Shown: positions 1 to 8,204 of the stretch, in pieces
Layout of the letters: each line of letters begins with the position of its first letter
Numbering within the stretch: position 1 is the stretch's first letter
DNA from: Bacteriovoracaceae bacterium UBA4096
GTDB lineage: Bacteria; Bdellovibrionota; Bacteriovoracia; Bacteriovoracales; Bacteriovoracaceae
Direction of reading: 5' to 3'
Length of the DNA stretch: 64,000 nucleotides
Assembly (NCBI GenBank): GCA_002381945.1
Contig: DFXY01000066.1
Span: 19,900-83,899 of the forward strand
Made by a program: the position numbers and the translations under genes
Notes under the pieces: generated by a model
The model's database searches: none
What the model saw: only the letters and a program-made list of their open reading frames with translations
What the model was told of the DNA's origin: nothing

Positions 1-1
1 C

Positions 2-331
2 AAAAGCCCTTTAGATAATTTATGTTTTGAACAGTTTGGCCAACAAGTGGATCGGATAATGGGTGCCGCATATACCTTATCCCTTGGTGAGCTTGGTGAT
101 CTTGCTAAACTTGGAAAAGAACTAGGTTATAAGTCCAGCCAGGTTAAAGAAATCGGGAAACTACTTGCCGTTCAAAGCCTTCTTTCGCAATTAATTAAAT
201 CAATTGAGATTATCCTGATTGGTTATCAGAAGAATCAAAAACCGGTTGCGGAGGATGTTTCGCTTCTATTGAATCGACTTACTGGTGCCAGCAATCAGTT
301 GGGTGATCTCAGAATATCCGTCAAAGTTTGA
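2..331 (+). CDS. Hypothetical protein, 5' end outside the window
   Basis: The reading frame is open from the left edge, with no stop before the first possible start (GTG at 47), so this is most likely the C-terminal 109 residues of a longer gene. The visible part is mainly helical, rich in Leu, Gly and Ser/Thr, without cysteines of note or a membrane segment. The helix-rich look could fit a four-helix bundle, but no catalytic motif is seen and I do not recognise a family. It ends in TGA, and the next gene starts 2 nt downstream, so the two are probably co-transcribed. Confidence 0.6.
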   Translation, partial: KSPLDNLCFEQFGQQVDRIMGAAYTLSLGELGDLAKLGKELGYKSSQVKEIGKLLAVQSLLSQLIKSIEIILIGYQKNQKPVAEDVSLLLNRLTGASNQLGDLRISVKV

Positions 332-333
332 TT

Positions 334-915
334 ATGATTGATCCAGTCTGGGAAGAAAAACTTAAGTTCCTGGTAGATCAAGATCATCAAATGAGAGAGG
401 TACTACTTCAGCGCGGGATCCTTTCAGATACCTATCATCCGGAACTCGAAAAGATTCATCTGGCAAACGCCCATAAACTTGCCGCTTTCATTGAAAAAAT
501 GGGATTTCCTGTTTTAAGTAATGCCGGAGAAAAAGGCGTTCGTTTAGCATGGCTTATTATCCAACATGCCATATCCTGGCCTGATTTTATGAGAGAGTCT
601 CTAGTGCAGATGAGATTAGCAGCTGCCCAAAATGATTATATTTTGGAGCTGCTGGCCTATACAGATGACAGGATTGCTTATTTTGAAGGCAGGCCCCAGC
701 TTTACGGAACAAACATGGACTGGATAGAAGGGGAGCTTAGGCCTACACCAATTGAAGATGTAGGTCGTTTGGACGCCAGAAGAAAATCTTTAGGGCTTCC
801 ACCTGTTTTGCAAACTCCATTTTTTCCTGCAATTGAGCGACCTCCTAAAGACCCAGTCAAAAAGAAACGGGAATTTGAGGCTTGGCTCATTCGAGTTGGT
901 TGGAGAAATCCATAA
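334..915 (+). CDS. DUF6624-family protein
   Basis: A 193-residue cytoplasmic protein. It carries the pattern I know from DUF6624 proteins: an N-terminal D-x-x-(V/M)R segment, a G-x-x-x-AW-x-x-x-QHA motif near residue 70, an AYL/AYT-DR segment with a PQLYGT motif around residues 123-128, and a late P-I-x-D-x-x-x-x-D-x-RR-x-x-x-GLP block. The biochemical role of the family is unknown to me. The ATG at 334 is preferred; an in-frame TTG at 328 would overlap the upstream stop. The close spacing to the upstream gene suggests one transcript. Confidence 0.7.
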   Translation: MIDPVWEEKLKFLVDQDHQMREVLLQRGILSDTYHPELEKIHLANAHKLAAFIEKMGFPVLSNAGEKGVRLAWLIIQHAISWPDFMRESLVQMRLAAAQNDYILELLAYTDDRIAYFEGRPQLYGTNMDWIEGELRPTPIEDVGRLDARRKSLGLPPVLQTPFFPAIERPPKDPVKKKREFEAWLIRVGWRNP

Positions 916-991
916 CTCTTTGATTTCTTAGCTCTGTATTTTTTACTTCGCTTGTCTCGCTCGATCCAAAGAATGCTATATTCCACAACCT

Positions 992-2638
992 ATGAAATGC
1001 ATCTATCTATTACTGGCAATACTCTTTAGTCCTTATTCGTTGGCAAAAATGCAACAGGATATTGTTTTTAAAACGCGTTTTGATCTGGAATCTTCCGAGG
1101 CATTTATAGATCAGCTCCGTATCTTTCTTGAAAATAATAATTTTGGTGATCCCTATTCTCAAAAATTTTCTAGGCCAGTTATCATTGATCTTGCAAAAGC
1201 TATTGGTGAAACACCTATCAGTACTCAGAGATGGGTTAATGACTTGCAAAATATTTTAAAGATTCGGATTTTTGAATCCAATTACCGATTGGTGATTGAA
1301 AATTTAGGATATTCAGTTCAGCACTTTAATTCAGAATTTAAACCAGGAAAGTCATTTGAAGATCGGGTTGAGTATGTCACGGTCAATTATGTTAAGGGTC
1401 TCCATCTCTTTGCCGAAAAACTGGCTTTTGAAGTTGAATTAAAACAAAATAATTCTCCTCATCCCATCATCTTTGAAGTTGAAATCCTGGAACCAGAATT
1501 TTTAGTCGATCCAGAGGTTACGGCCGAGACATCAATGGGATGGTCAACGGCCATTCTGCCGGAAAATATTCTCCTCTCTTTAGAATCAGTCGATATTAGA
1601 AAGATTATGGAAGCCGTGGTAAAAAATCCGGATTTAATTAATCTTCGATATTCCGATATCATTATTCCAGAAGTATCAGTAAGAGTGGGTCATAAAACGG
1701 TAACTTTTGATAAGAAGAAAATCAAAACATTCCTGGTAAGTCGACAGGATGAAATGAAACGAGGGATTCTTGATTTACTGAATGTAAAGATGAATGATCG
1801 GTTTTCTAATGTGATCAAAAATAAAAGTAAGCGACTTCTTTTGCCACGAACTCTAAATCTTAAGAGTGAAGTCAGCGGTATGCTGGACCTTCAAAAGATG
1901 GAAGTCAACAATACCGGAATCGTACAATTTGATATTGATGGGCTTTTTTGTGACTCTAATAACATACTGACAGTTTGTTCGGATAATGAAATTCAGGCCA
2001 AGAAAAGACGGACGATCACTTTTGATAACTATGAAAGATCCCTACGAGGAATGAACCGTAGTCTCATTGAACGGCAAACGAATCTTTCTTTAAGTGTAAG
2101 TGAAAATTTTCTCAATCAAATGGTTGAAGCAACGATTAAGACGGGCCTTTGGGATGGACCGTTACAAGAAAAAAATCTGCGCTTAGGTCCCGAGAAAGCT
2201 TTCGTTCTGGCCGATCAAAAGGGAGAGCTATTTTCTCTATATATGGATGTCATTCATAAACTTCCTAGAAGCCAGAGAATCCTGGTAGGGCGATCAGAAC
2301 TCAGATTCCCCATAAAATTCATGATTGCTTTAAAAATTGAGGAAGTTGCTGGGATCCCGCATTTCTTCATAAAAGTAAAGGAAGTCGCCACAGACCATAA
2401 ACTATTATTGGAAGGTATACCGGAGTATGGTTTGCCCTCAATCTTGAAAGAAGTCCGTTTCAAGAATAAAGTCCTGAAAACTATCATGAACGATGTTAAC
2501 TCTTTTAAAGAGAAGATATTGGTCGATTTTGAACTAAAAGACCTCAAAGGAACCTACTTGCATGACCTGAAGTTTCAATCAGATGGTCTGGGTAGAGGAT
2601 CCGCCACAATTGGTTTTAAAAATAAAGGAATAAAATGA
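992..2638 (+). CDS. Large exported protein of unknown function
   Basis: A 548-residue protein with a classical signal peptide (Lys near the N-terminus, hydrophobic stretch to about residue 16, cleavage probably after an SLA motif near residue 18). The mature part is a regular mix of beta-prone and amphipathic segments, without further membrane helices, and has a Cys pair around residues 320-330. The second half (about 365-545) has alternating hydrophobic strands and amphipathic helices that remind me of lipid-binding TULIP/BPI-type folds, but this is only an impression. No Shine-Dalgarno sequence is visible before the ATG; a TATATT lies 10 nt upstream. Its last bases overlap the start of the next small exported protein, so the two form a pair. 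Confidence 0.75.
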   Translation: MKCIYLLLAILFSPYSLAKMQQDIVFKTRFDLESSEAFIDQLRIFLENNNFGDPYSQKFSRPVIIDLAKAIGETPISTQRWVNDLQNILKIRIFESNYRLVIENLGYSVQHFNSEFKPGKSFEDRVEYVTVNYVKGLHLFAEKLAFEVELKQNNSPHPIIFEVEILEPEFLVDPEVTAETSMGWSTAILPENILLSLESVDIRKIMEAVVKNPDLINLRYSDIIIPEVSVRVGHKTVTFDKKKIKTFLVSRQDEMKRGILDLLNVKMNDRFSNVIKNKSKRLLLPRTLNLKSEVSGMLDLQKMEVNNTGIVQFDIDGLFCDSNNILTVCSDNEIQAKKRRTITFDNYERSLRGMNRSLIERQTNLSLSVSENFLNQMVEATIKTGLWDGPLQEKNLRLGPEKAFVLADQKGELFSLYMDVIHKLPRSQRILVGRSELRFPIKFMIALKIEEVAGIPHFFIKVKEVATDHKLLLEGIPEYGLPSILKEVRFKNKVLKTIMNDVNSFKEKILVDFELKDLKGTYLHDLKFQSDGLGRGSATIGFKNKGIK

Positions 2639-2937
2639 AAACGCTTTTTATTGCACTAACTCTGTTGTTCTCTCTTTCTGCTTTTTCTGCCACCCGGATA
2701 CATTGTGAAGCCGAAGGGAACCGTTTTATTATTGAGAGTTCATCTCCTTCTGATTTACGGGTCACGTTTAAGAATGAAACTGTCCGTGCTGACGGCTACC
2801 TTGGCAGTGATGAAGTGGATTTAGTGGCCAGATTTAACTCAATCGGTGAGATGACCCTCTTTGCCAAAGTAGGGAAAGTTTCTTCTGATAGTTATATCTT
2901 TATGATGGGCCGAAAATTATCAGTGGTCTGCCGTTAA
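2635..2937 (+). CDS. Small exported protein of unknown function
   Basis: A 100-residue protein with a clear signal peptide (cleavage likely after a SAFSA motif near residue 19). The mature part of about 80 residues contains two cysteines, one close to each end (residues 24 and 99), which could form a disulfide in the periplasm, and is rich in beta-prone residues. The ATG overlaps the TGA of the upstream exported protein by 4 nt, so translation is probably coupled and the two products may act together. I do not recognise a family. A similar small exported protein lies at 63310-63699, but no sequence kinship can be claimed by eye. Confidence 0.7.
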   Translation: MKTLFIALTLLFSLSAFSATRIHCEAEGNRFIIESSSPSDLRVTFKNETVRADGYLGSDEVDLVARFNSIGEMTLFAKVGKVSSDSYIFMMGRKLSVVCR

Positions 2938-2992
2938 TTTGATTCACTAACTTCTCCTCGTCGATTAAACTAAGCGGGTTAAAGGAGATTCT

Positions 2993-4213
2993 ATGACCCG
3001 TATTACCGTTTTACCCGCAGAGCAATTGGCCGAGCTTAAGAGGGGAGCTTTTGAAATTCTTCCAGAGGAAGAGTTGCTGAAAAAGCTTACGAAGTCATAT
3101 GAAAAACAAAAACCATTAATTGTAAAATTTGGGGCCGATCCTTCCAGACCTGATATTCACCTGGGTCATACTGTGGTCTTGCAGAAACTGCGTTTACTCC
3201 AGGATTTTGGCCATGAGATTTATTTTCTTATTGGTGACTATACCGCCCAGATCGGCGATCCAACCGGGAAAAATAAGACTCGCCCGATACTGACAGCTGA
3301 AGATGTTTTGGAAAATGCCAAGACATATCAGGAGCAAGTCGGAAAAATTCTTGATATGGCGAAGACCCATGTGGTTTTTAATAAAGACTGGCTAGGAAAG
3401 TTCTCAGGACTTGATCTGATCCAATTGATGAGCAAGGCAACAGTAGGTGCCATTTTACAAAGAGATGATTTCTCCAAACGATATACAAATTCAGAAGCGA
3501 TTTACCTTCATGAAATGGTTTATCCAGTTTTGCAAGGATATGACTCTGTTCATTTGAAAGCTGACCTTGAACTAGGTGGAACTGATCAGACCTTCAATCT
3601 CATGATGGGTCGGCAGTTGCAGTATGCCTATAATCAGGAAGCCCAATGTATCCTCACAATGCCTTTGATCGAGGGGACTGATGGAGTTAATAAGATGTCC
3701 AAGTCGATGGATAACTACATCGCCTTGACGGATACTCCGACCAATATGTTTGGTAAGTTGATGTCGATCTCTGATGACCTCATGAAAAAATACTATCTTC
3801 TTCTTTGCCGTAAACCTGCAGTGGAAGTTGATGCCATGATCACTGGTCTAACGGTTGGCACTATCCATCCGATGGAAGCGAAGAAGGCCCTCGCTTCTGA
3901 AATTACCGGCTACTATCACGGTGAAGCCGCGGGCCGGGAAGAGCGTGAAAAATTTGAGGCCCGTTTTTCCAAAAAACAGGTACCGGATGATATTCAAACC
4001 ATCGCTCGTCCTGCTGGTACAATTGCCTTGTTGGATTTTTTCCTGGAGTTAGGCCTTATTAAGTCTAAATCTGATGGGCGAAGACTCATTCAACAAAATG
4101 CTGTGAAAGTAAATTTTGAAAACCATTCTACTGACACTTTGAATCTTGAGAAAGGTCAGGAGTTGATATTAAAAATTGGTAAGCTTCGAATGGTTAAACT
4201 AATCGGCGAGTAA
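2993..4213 (+). CDS. tyrS: Tyrosyl-tRNA synthetase
   Basis: A class I aminoacyl-tRNA synthetase that charges tRNA-Tyr with tyrosine in the cytoplasm. At 406 residues it has the usual length. The HIGH-type signature is HLGH at residues 56-59, within a KFGADPSRPDIHLGH-like block typical of the TyrS subclass with a long N-terminal lead. KMSKS is at 234-238. The C-terminal 60 residues (from about 345) look like the S4 RNA-binding domain that contacts the tRNA. A strong AGGAG ribosome site lies 6 nt before the ATG. The gene converges with deoC; the two stop codons touch and a hairpin spans them. Confidence 0.96.
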   Translation: MTRITVLPAEQLAELKRGAFEILPEEELLKKLTKSYEKQKPLIVKFGADPSRPDIHLGHTVVLQKLRLLQDFGHEIYFLIGDYTAQIGDPTGKNKTRPILTAEDVLENAKTYQEQVGKILDMAKTHVVFNKDWLGKFSGLDLIQLMSKATVGAILQRDDFSKRYTNSEAIYLHEMVYPVLQGYDSVHLKADLELGGTDQTFNLMMGRQLQYAYNQEAQCILTMPLIEGTDGVNKMSKSMDNYIALTDTPTNMFGKLMSISDDLMKKYYLLLCRKPAVEVDAMITGLTVGTIHPMEAKKALASEITGYYHGEAAGREEREKFEARFSKKQVPDDIQTIARPAGTIALLDFFLELGLIKSKSDGRRLIQQNAVKVNFENHSTDTLNLEKGQELILKIGKLRMVKLIGE

Positions 4214-4228
4214 TTAATAGCTCGCCGA
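4203..4228. terminator. Hairpin spanning both stop codons of tyrS and deoC
   Basis: Perfect 8-bp inverted repeat (TCGGCGAG ... CTCGCCGA) around a 10-nt AT-rich loop that contains the TAA of tyrS and the TAA of deoC. It can fold on both transcripts and so may act as a bidirectional end signal, although there is no clear T tract on either side. The arms are coding sequence for the last residues of both proteins. Confidence 0.55.
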
Positions 4229-4879
4229 AGAAGCCAGACCCTTAACGATTTCCACTCCTGCACTAGTACCTAAACGAGTCGCACCTGCTTCAATCATTTT
4301 TCTAGCGGCTTCTGCGTCCCGGATTCCGCCGCTGGCCTTAACACCCATTTCGCCAACGATAGAGCGCATAAGTCTTACATCTTCCAGAGTTGCTCCTCCA
4401 GTAGAGAAGCCGGTTGAAGTCTTAACAAAATCAACCTGGGCCTTCATGGCCAGTTCACAGGACTTTATTTTTTCTTCTTGCGTGAGAAGACAAGTTTCCA
4501 GGATAACTTTTAAAAGTCCTCCTTGCTGATGAACAACTTGAGACAATGAGGACATATCATCCAGTACATACTGCCATTCACCAGATTTAATCGCTGATAG
4601 ATTAATGACCATATCAATTTCTTTGGCACCTTCTGCCATGGCCTTCATTGCCTCAAAGCGTTTAGTCTCCATGGTTGAGGCCCCCAGCGGAAATCCTACG
4701 ACCGTACAAACTTTGACTGAGCTACCGTCAAGTAGGGCCACTGCTTTTTTGACATAATATGAGTTTACACAGACCGAGAAGAAATCATATTCCCGAGCTT
4801 CACTGCAAAGAGTTTCGATTTGCTTAAGATTGGTATCGGCTTTAAGAGCTGTATGATCGATGTACTTATTAATATTCAT
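4214..4879 (-). CDS. deoC: Deoxyribose-phosphate aldolase
   Basis: Cleaves 2-deoxyribose-5-phosphate to glyceraldehyde-3-phosphate and acetaldehyde, the last step of deoxynucleoside breakdown. The protein (221 residues) has the family signatures: IDHTALK at the N-terminus, VGFPLG near 61-66, the Schiff-base lysine K153 in FVKTSTGF, and the second active-site lysine K181 in VKASGGIRD. The ATG at 4879 is chosen because it begins directly at the family N-terminus, with AAGG 6 nt upstream; an 11-codon extension to 4912 exists but would overlap the GST gene. It lies 1 nt after the GST stop, so they form an operon. Together with rpiB and the secreted nuclease and nucleotidase it fits use of nucleic-acid sugars. 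Confidence 0.95.
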   Translation of the reverse strand: MNINKYIDHTALKADTNLKQIETLCSEAREYDFFSVCVNSYYVKKAVALLDGSSVKVCTVVGFPLGASTMETKRFEAMKAMAEGAKEIDMVINLSAIKSGEWQYVLDDMSSLSQVVHQQGGLLKVILETCLLTQEEKIKSCELAMKAQVDFVKTSTGFSTGGATLEDVRLMRSIVGEMGVKASGGIRDAEAARKMIEAGATRLGTSAGVEIVKGLASSASY

Positions 4880-4880
4880 G

Positions 4881-5462
4881 TTAAACCTTAGGTATGGCCG
4901 TTTGTTGTACAATGGCCTTATTTTTATAATGTTCTAAAAACTTGTGGCACTCAGGTCGTAAGTCCAGATTGAGAATGCCCCTGTATACGCCCCAATCAAG
5001 AAAAGAGTAAAGAGTCATTGTTATAAAGTTCCAATCATTCAGGGCCGGACCTTCAAGATATGGCCTTAAATAATCTAAAACTGAATCGAGTCTTTCCTTC
5101 TGACGATTCACAAACATGTAGGGTTCATCGATTTTCATGCCCGATCTTTTCATCAGCAGCAGGTTGACACCAGAATTCATCGCCCCTTCAATGATGGTGA
5201 GCTGATTTTCTTCCTCCCAACCTAATTCCTGAAACTTATGTATCTTATTGAGGTAGTTAAAAATATGACGAGAATCAAGGATTCTGAATTCTTCATGAAT
5301 TAACACTGGGACCTGGTTAACAGGGTTGTACTTATTTAAGGTCAGGGCATCGTCAGTTTCAAAAATGTTAAGCTCTTTAAAATCAAAGGGAATGTTCTCC
5401 ATCGCCATCCGAATACGGCGGACAAAGGGTGAGGTCTGAGAACCAAGTAAGGTATAGTTCAT
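4881..5462 (-). CDS. Glutathione S-transferase family protein
   Basis: A 193-residue protein with an N-terminal thioredoxin-like GST domain: a beta-strand start (YTLLGSQTSPFVRRIR), the cis-Pro motif NQVPVLI around residues 47-53, and the D-S motif that binds the gamma-glutamyl group (LDSRHIFNYL). The C-terminal part is an all-helical domain of usual length. The Ser/Thr at residues 8-11 could be the catalytic hydroxyl. Substrate is unknown. GGAG lies 5 nt before the ATG. It is the first gene of an operon with deoC. GshA encoded at 43570-44811 indicates that the cell makes the glutathione precursor. Confidence 0.85.
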   Translation of the reverse strand: MNYTLLGSQTSPFVRRIRMAMENIPFDFKELNIFETDDALTLNKYNPVNQVPVLIHEEFRILDSRHIFNYLNKIHKFQELGWEEENQLTIIEGAMNSGVNLLLMKRSGMKIDEPYMFVNRQKERLDSVLDYLRPYLEGPALNDWNFITMTLYSFLDWGVYRGILNLDLRPECHKFLEHYKNKAIVQQTAIPKV

Positions 5463-5603
5463 ATCAACTCCGGGGATGGAATTATTCTAAAAGCTGGTCT
5501 ATCCAATTTACAAGGAGTGTTTAAAGATTTGACACTTTTCCGGGAATCGCTTGAAAAACTTACAGTTTGAGCCTTGCAACTAACCAAAAAGACACTAGTC
5601 AAT

Positions 5604-5620
5604 TTGGCATGCTTCTTGGA
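5604..5620 (+). promoter_or_regulatory. Sigma-54-like promoter
   Basis: TTGGCATG, 4 nt, TTGGA resembles the sigma-54 (RpoN) consensus TTGGCACG-N4-TTGCA in both halves, with correct spacing; the -12 element has GG instead of GC. It lies about 40 nt upstream of the lipoprotein gene start at 5662, a suitable distance. No upstream activator site was identified. Confidence 0.35.
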
Positions 5621-5661
5621 TGTAGAGAGTCAAACAATTGGTTCCTTACAAGGGGTAAATT

Positions 5662-6279
5662 ATGAAAGCATCTTTTTTCAAGATTCTGTTATGTGCTTCA
5701 CTTGCAGTTTTTGCCGTAGGATGCGGTAAAGATAATAAGAGTAGTGGCGGTACTGGCACAGTCCCTGCCGTTAATCCATATACTGGCTCAGTTCCAGCTT
5801 CCAGCCAGCAGGCGCTTAAGAATTTCCAGACCTGGTATGCTTCTAAAACTGAAGGAAAAATTCCTAGTATCGGACAAAGAACTGAAATCCGGAGAATTAC
5901 AACTTATAGTCAAACTGATGGTTGTGAACAAAAGCCCATTTCAATTTTTGGAGTTGATTTAGGTAACCTTAACTATTGTTTCAATTCTTCATCTCAATCT
6001 GACTCAGATGATGTTACTAGAGTGGTGAATGTAATTGTGAATCAAACTAAGTCACAAAATACTAAACTGGCCGCTGCTTATTCAGGCGCTGGCATGAAAC
6101 TGGCCAGTGTGATTCAAGGCCAAAGCCAATTCGGTACCTATTATCAATTGGAATATGTTAAGACCAATGGTCACCGAGTAGTTTACATTGTTGATACTGG
6201 AATTAATTCGGCCTTCAATCCGGTTCAGATCACCAACTCAGAAGCTCGCTCAGTCGAATCAGTAATACACATTCAATAA
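5662..6279 (+). CDS. Lipoprotein of unknown function
   Basis: A 205-residue protein with a lipoprotein signal peptide: basic start, hydrophobic core and lipobox ending in Cys21 (AVGC), followed by a Gly/Ser/Asn-rich linker. Lys and Asp follow the cysteine. The mature domain is rich in polar residues and beta-prone, with a Cys pair around residues 94 and 111. I recognise no family. The gene stands alone between a possible sigma-54 promoter and a strong terminator. An AAGGGG ribosome site precedes the ATG. Confidence 0.75.
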   Translation: MKASFFKILLCASLAVFAVGCGKDNKSSGGTGTVPAVNPYTGSVPASSQQALKNFQTWYASKTEGKIPSIGQRTEIRRITTYSQTDGCEQKPISIFGVDLGNLNYCFNSSSQSDSDDVTRVVNVIVNQTKSQNTKLAAAYSGAGMKLASVIQGQSQFGTYYQLEYVKTNGHRVVYIVDTGINSAFNPVQITNSEARSVESVIHIQ

Positions 6280-6288
6280 ATATCTTCA

Positions 6289-6311
6289 GGGCAGCTCCGG
6301 CTGCCCTTTTT
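6289..6311 (+). terminator. Rho-independent terminator after the lipoprotein gene
   Basis: Perfect 7-bp GC-rich stem (GGGCAGC/GCTGCCC) with a TCCG tetraloop followed by five T residues, 9 nt after the stop codon. Confidence 0.9.
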
Positions 6312-6429
6312 AATTCAGCGTTTCGGTCAACTTCTCTTCACTTTTTCTCATCTAACCCTTCAAAAAAATCAGTTCTAAGGTATCCTTATAGAAAATAATT
6401 ATCATCTCATCCAGGACAAGGAAGTACCT

Positions 6430-8157
6430 ATGGGCCATTACAAAGCTGATATTCGTGATGTTGAATTTAATCTTACAGAACTTTTAAAAGTACAGGATTG
6501 GAAAGAGTTCGGTCTTGAAGAAAATGATGTGAAAGGCATTCTAGCTGAATATAACAAGTATGTTGAAAATGAAGTATTCCCAACTCGCGAACCTTCTGAT
6601 CAAGTTGGCGTGAAGCACGTTAACGGTAAAGTGATTGTTCCGGAAGTTCTTCATGGCGTTCAAAAATCTTTTTACGACAATGGATGGTTCGCTCTTGGTA
6701 TGCCTGAGGCCATCGGTGGAACTCCTGTTCCAGAGAGTTTATATGTGGCATGTATGTCACTTGCAACGGGTGCTAACTGCGCATGGACCATGTATCCAGG
6801 TCTCTCTCGTGCCGCGCTTAACGTGATCAATTTAAAGGGTGATGAATTCATGAAGACTCACATCATACCTAAAATGATGCAGGGAACTTGGGGAGGCACG
6901 ATGTGTTTAACCGAGGCGGGTGCAGGTTCAGATGTTGGTGCTCTTAGAACAACAGCTAAGCCTTTGGGTAATGGTAAGTATGCCATTCAAGGGACAAAGA
7001 TTTTTATTTCATCCGGTGAATCTGATCTTTATGAGAACAATATCCATCTGGTTCTTGCCCGTACTCCGGGTGGAGAAGAAGGCACAAAAGGTATTTCTCT
7101 TTTTGTTGTTCCACGATTCAAGATAAACGACGATGGATCAATGGGTGAAAGTAACAATGTAGTATGCTCTAAGATTGAACATAAAATGGGAATTCATGCT
7201 TCGGCCACTTGTGAGATTCAGTTTGGTCAGGACACTCAGTCTGAAGGCTGGCTGATCGGCGAGGAATTTGAAGGCATGGCAACTATGTTTATCATGATGA
7301 ATGAGGCACGACTTTACTGTGGTATTCAAGGGGAATCACAGGCCAATCTGGCCTACATGATGGCCGAAAAGTACACCAAGGAACGCGCTCAGTTTGGAAA
7401 AGAGATTATTCACCATCCGGATGTTCGCCGAAATCTTTTAAAGATGAGGGCCTTGTCTCGTGGAATGAGAGCTCTTTGTTTATATACCGCAAATCTTTTT
7501 AATAAGGCCCATCATGATCATAAGCATGAGGCAATTATTGGATTATTAACTCCTATCTGTAAGGCCTACTGTTCTGAACAGGGCTTTAATGTTTCTTCGC
7601 TTTCTTTACAGACTCATGGTGGTTACGGCTACTGTACTGAGTACGGAGTAGAGCAGTTTGTTCGTGATACTCAGATTGCCATGATTTATGAAGGTACTAA
7701 CGGCATTCAGGCCATTGATTTTGTCATGAGAAAGATTCTTAAAGACGGTGGCAAGGCCTTGACAGCTTTAACTCAAGAAATTGTGGCCTCCGTGCAGGCG
7801 CTGGATGAATCAAAATTTAAAAGAGAGAAGGATCTCTTTAGTAAAGTCTTGATGAGTGCTCAGGGTGTTATGCAGCAAATTTCTGGTTATGCCAAAAATA
7901 ATCAGTACAACTTGATCCTGCAAAACTGTACAGAATTCCTCAACTTTGCTTCGCAGATGGTTATTGCATGGCAACTTTTACAGTCAGCTGTTTTGGCCGA
8001 CCAAAAAATCGCTTCTGCATCTGCTGAAAATAAGAAGTATTACGAAACAAAGGTGACTGATTTCAAGGTGTATTGTGCCCATTATTTGATCCACAATCTA
8101 TCAATGGCCAAGACCATTTCTGATTTCACAGAAGATATGACTTCACTAGAGATTTAA
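6430..8157 (+). CDS. Acyl-CoA dehydrogenase (long, DmdC-like subfamily)
   Basis: FAD-dependent oxidation of an acyl-CoA to the enoyl-CoA. At 575 residues it is longer than the 380-residue classical enzymes and has the features of the long subfamily: a short N-terminal MxxYKADIRD segment, the central FAD/substrate region (CLTEAGAGSDVGAL near 159-172, with a following FISSGE motif), the C-terminal dehydrogenase helices with ARLYCGIQGESQA and a QTHGGYGY block, and an extra C-terminal helical domain. The catalytic base is probably the Glu in IYEGTNGIQA. This subfamily includes 3-methylmercaptopropionyl-CoA and other dehydrogenases, so the substrate cannot be named. It is likely monocistronic, as a terminator lies upstream. 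Confidence 0.92.
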   Translation: MGHYKADIRDVEFNLTELLKVQDWKEFGLEENDVKGILAEYNKYVENEVFPTREPSDQVGVKHVNGKVIVPEVLHGVQKSFYDNGWFALGMPEAIGGTPVPESLYVACMSLATGANCAWTMYPGLSRAALNVINLKGDEFMKTHIIPKMMQGTWGGTMCLTEAGAGSDVGALRTTAKPLGNGKYAIQGTKIFISSGESDLYENNIHLVLARTPGGEEGTKGISLFVVPRFKINDDGSMGESNNVVCSKIEHKMGIHASATCEIQFGQDTQSEGWLIGEEFEGMATMFIMMNEARLYCGIQGESQANLAYMMAEKYTKERAQFGKEIIHHPDVRRNLLKMRALSRGMRALCLYTANLFNKAHHDHKHEAIIGLLTPICKAYCSEQGFNVSSLSLQTHGGYGYCTEYGVEQFVRDTQIAMIYEGTNGIQAIDFVMRKILKDGGKALTALTQEIVASVQALDESKFKREKDLFSKVLMSAQGVMQQISGYAKNNQYNLILQNCTEFLNFASQMVIAWQLLQSAVLADQKIASASAENKKYYETKVTDFKVYCAHYLIHNLSMAKTISDFTEDMTSLEI

Positions 8158-8204
8158 CCCTTATCATGTTAATATGGATGTAATTTAATTTAAAAGGTTA
8201 CACC

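Noticed and set aside
702..986. Minus-strand open frame covering the end of the DUF6624 gene
   Set aside because: It lies antisense to a gene with recognisable family motifs and has no ribosome site or homology cue; a shadow frame.
6391..6409. Fur-box-like sequence before the acyl-CoA dehydrogenase gene
   Set aside because: Only about 12 of 19 positions fit the consensus in AT-rich DNA, and the gene has no iron link.
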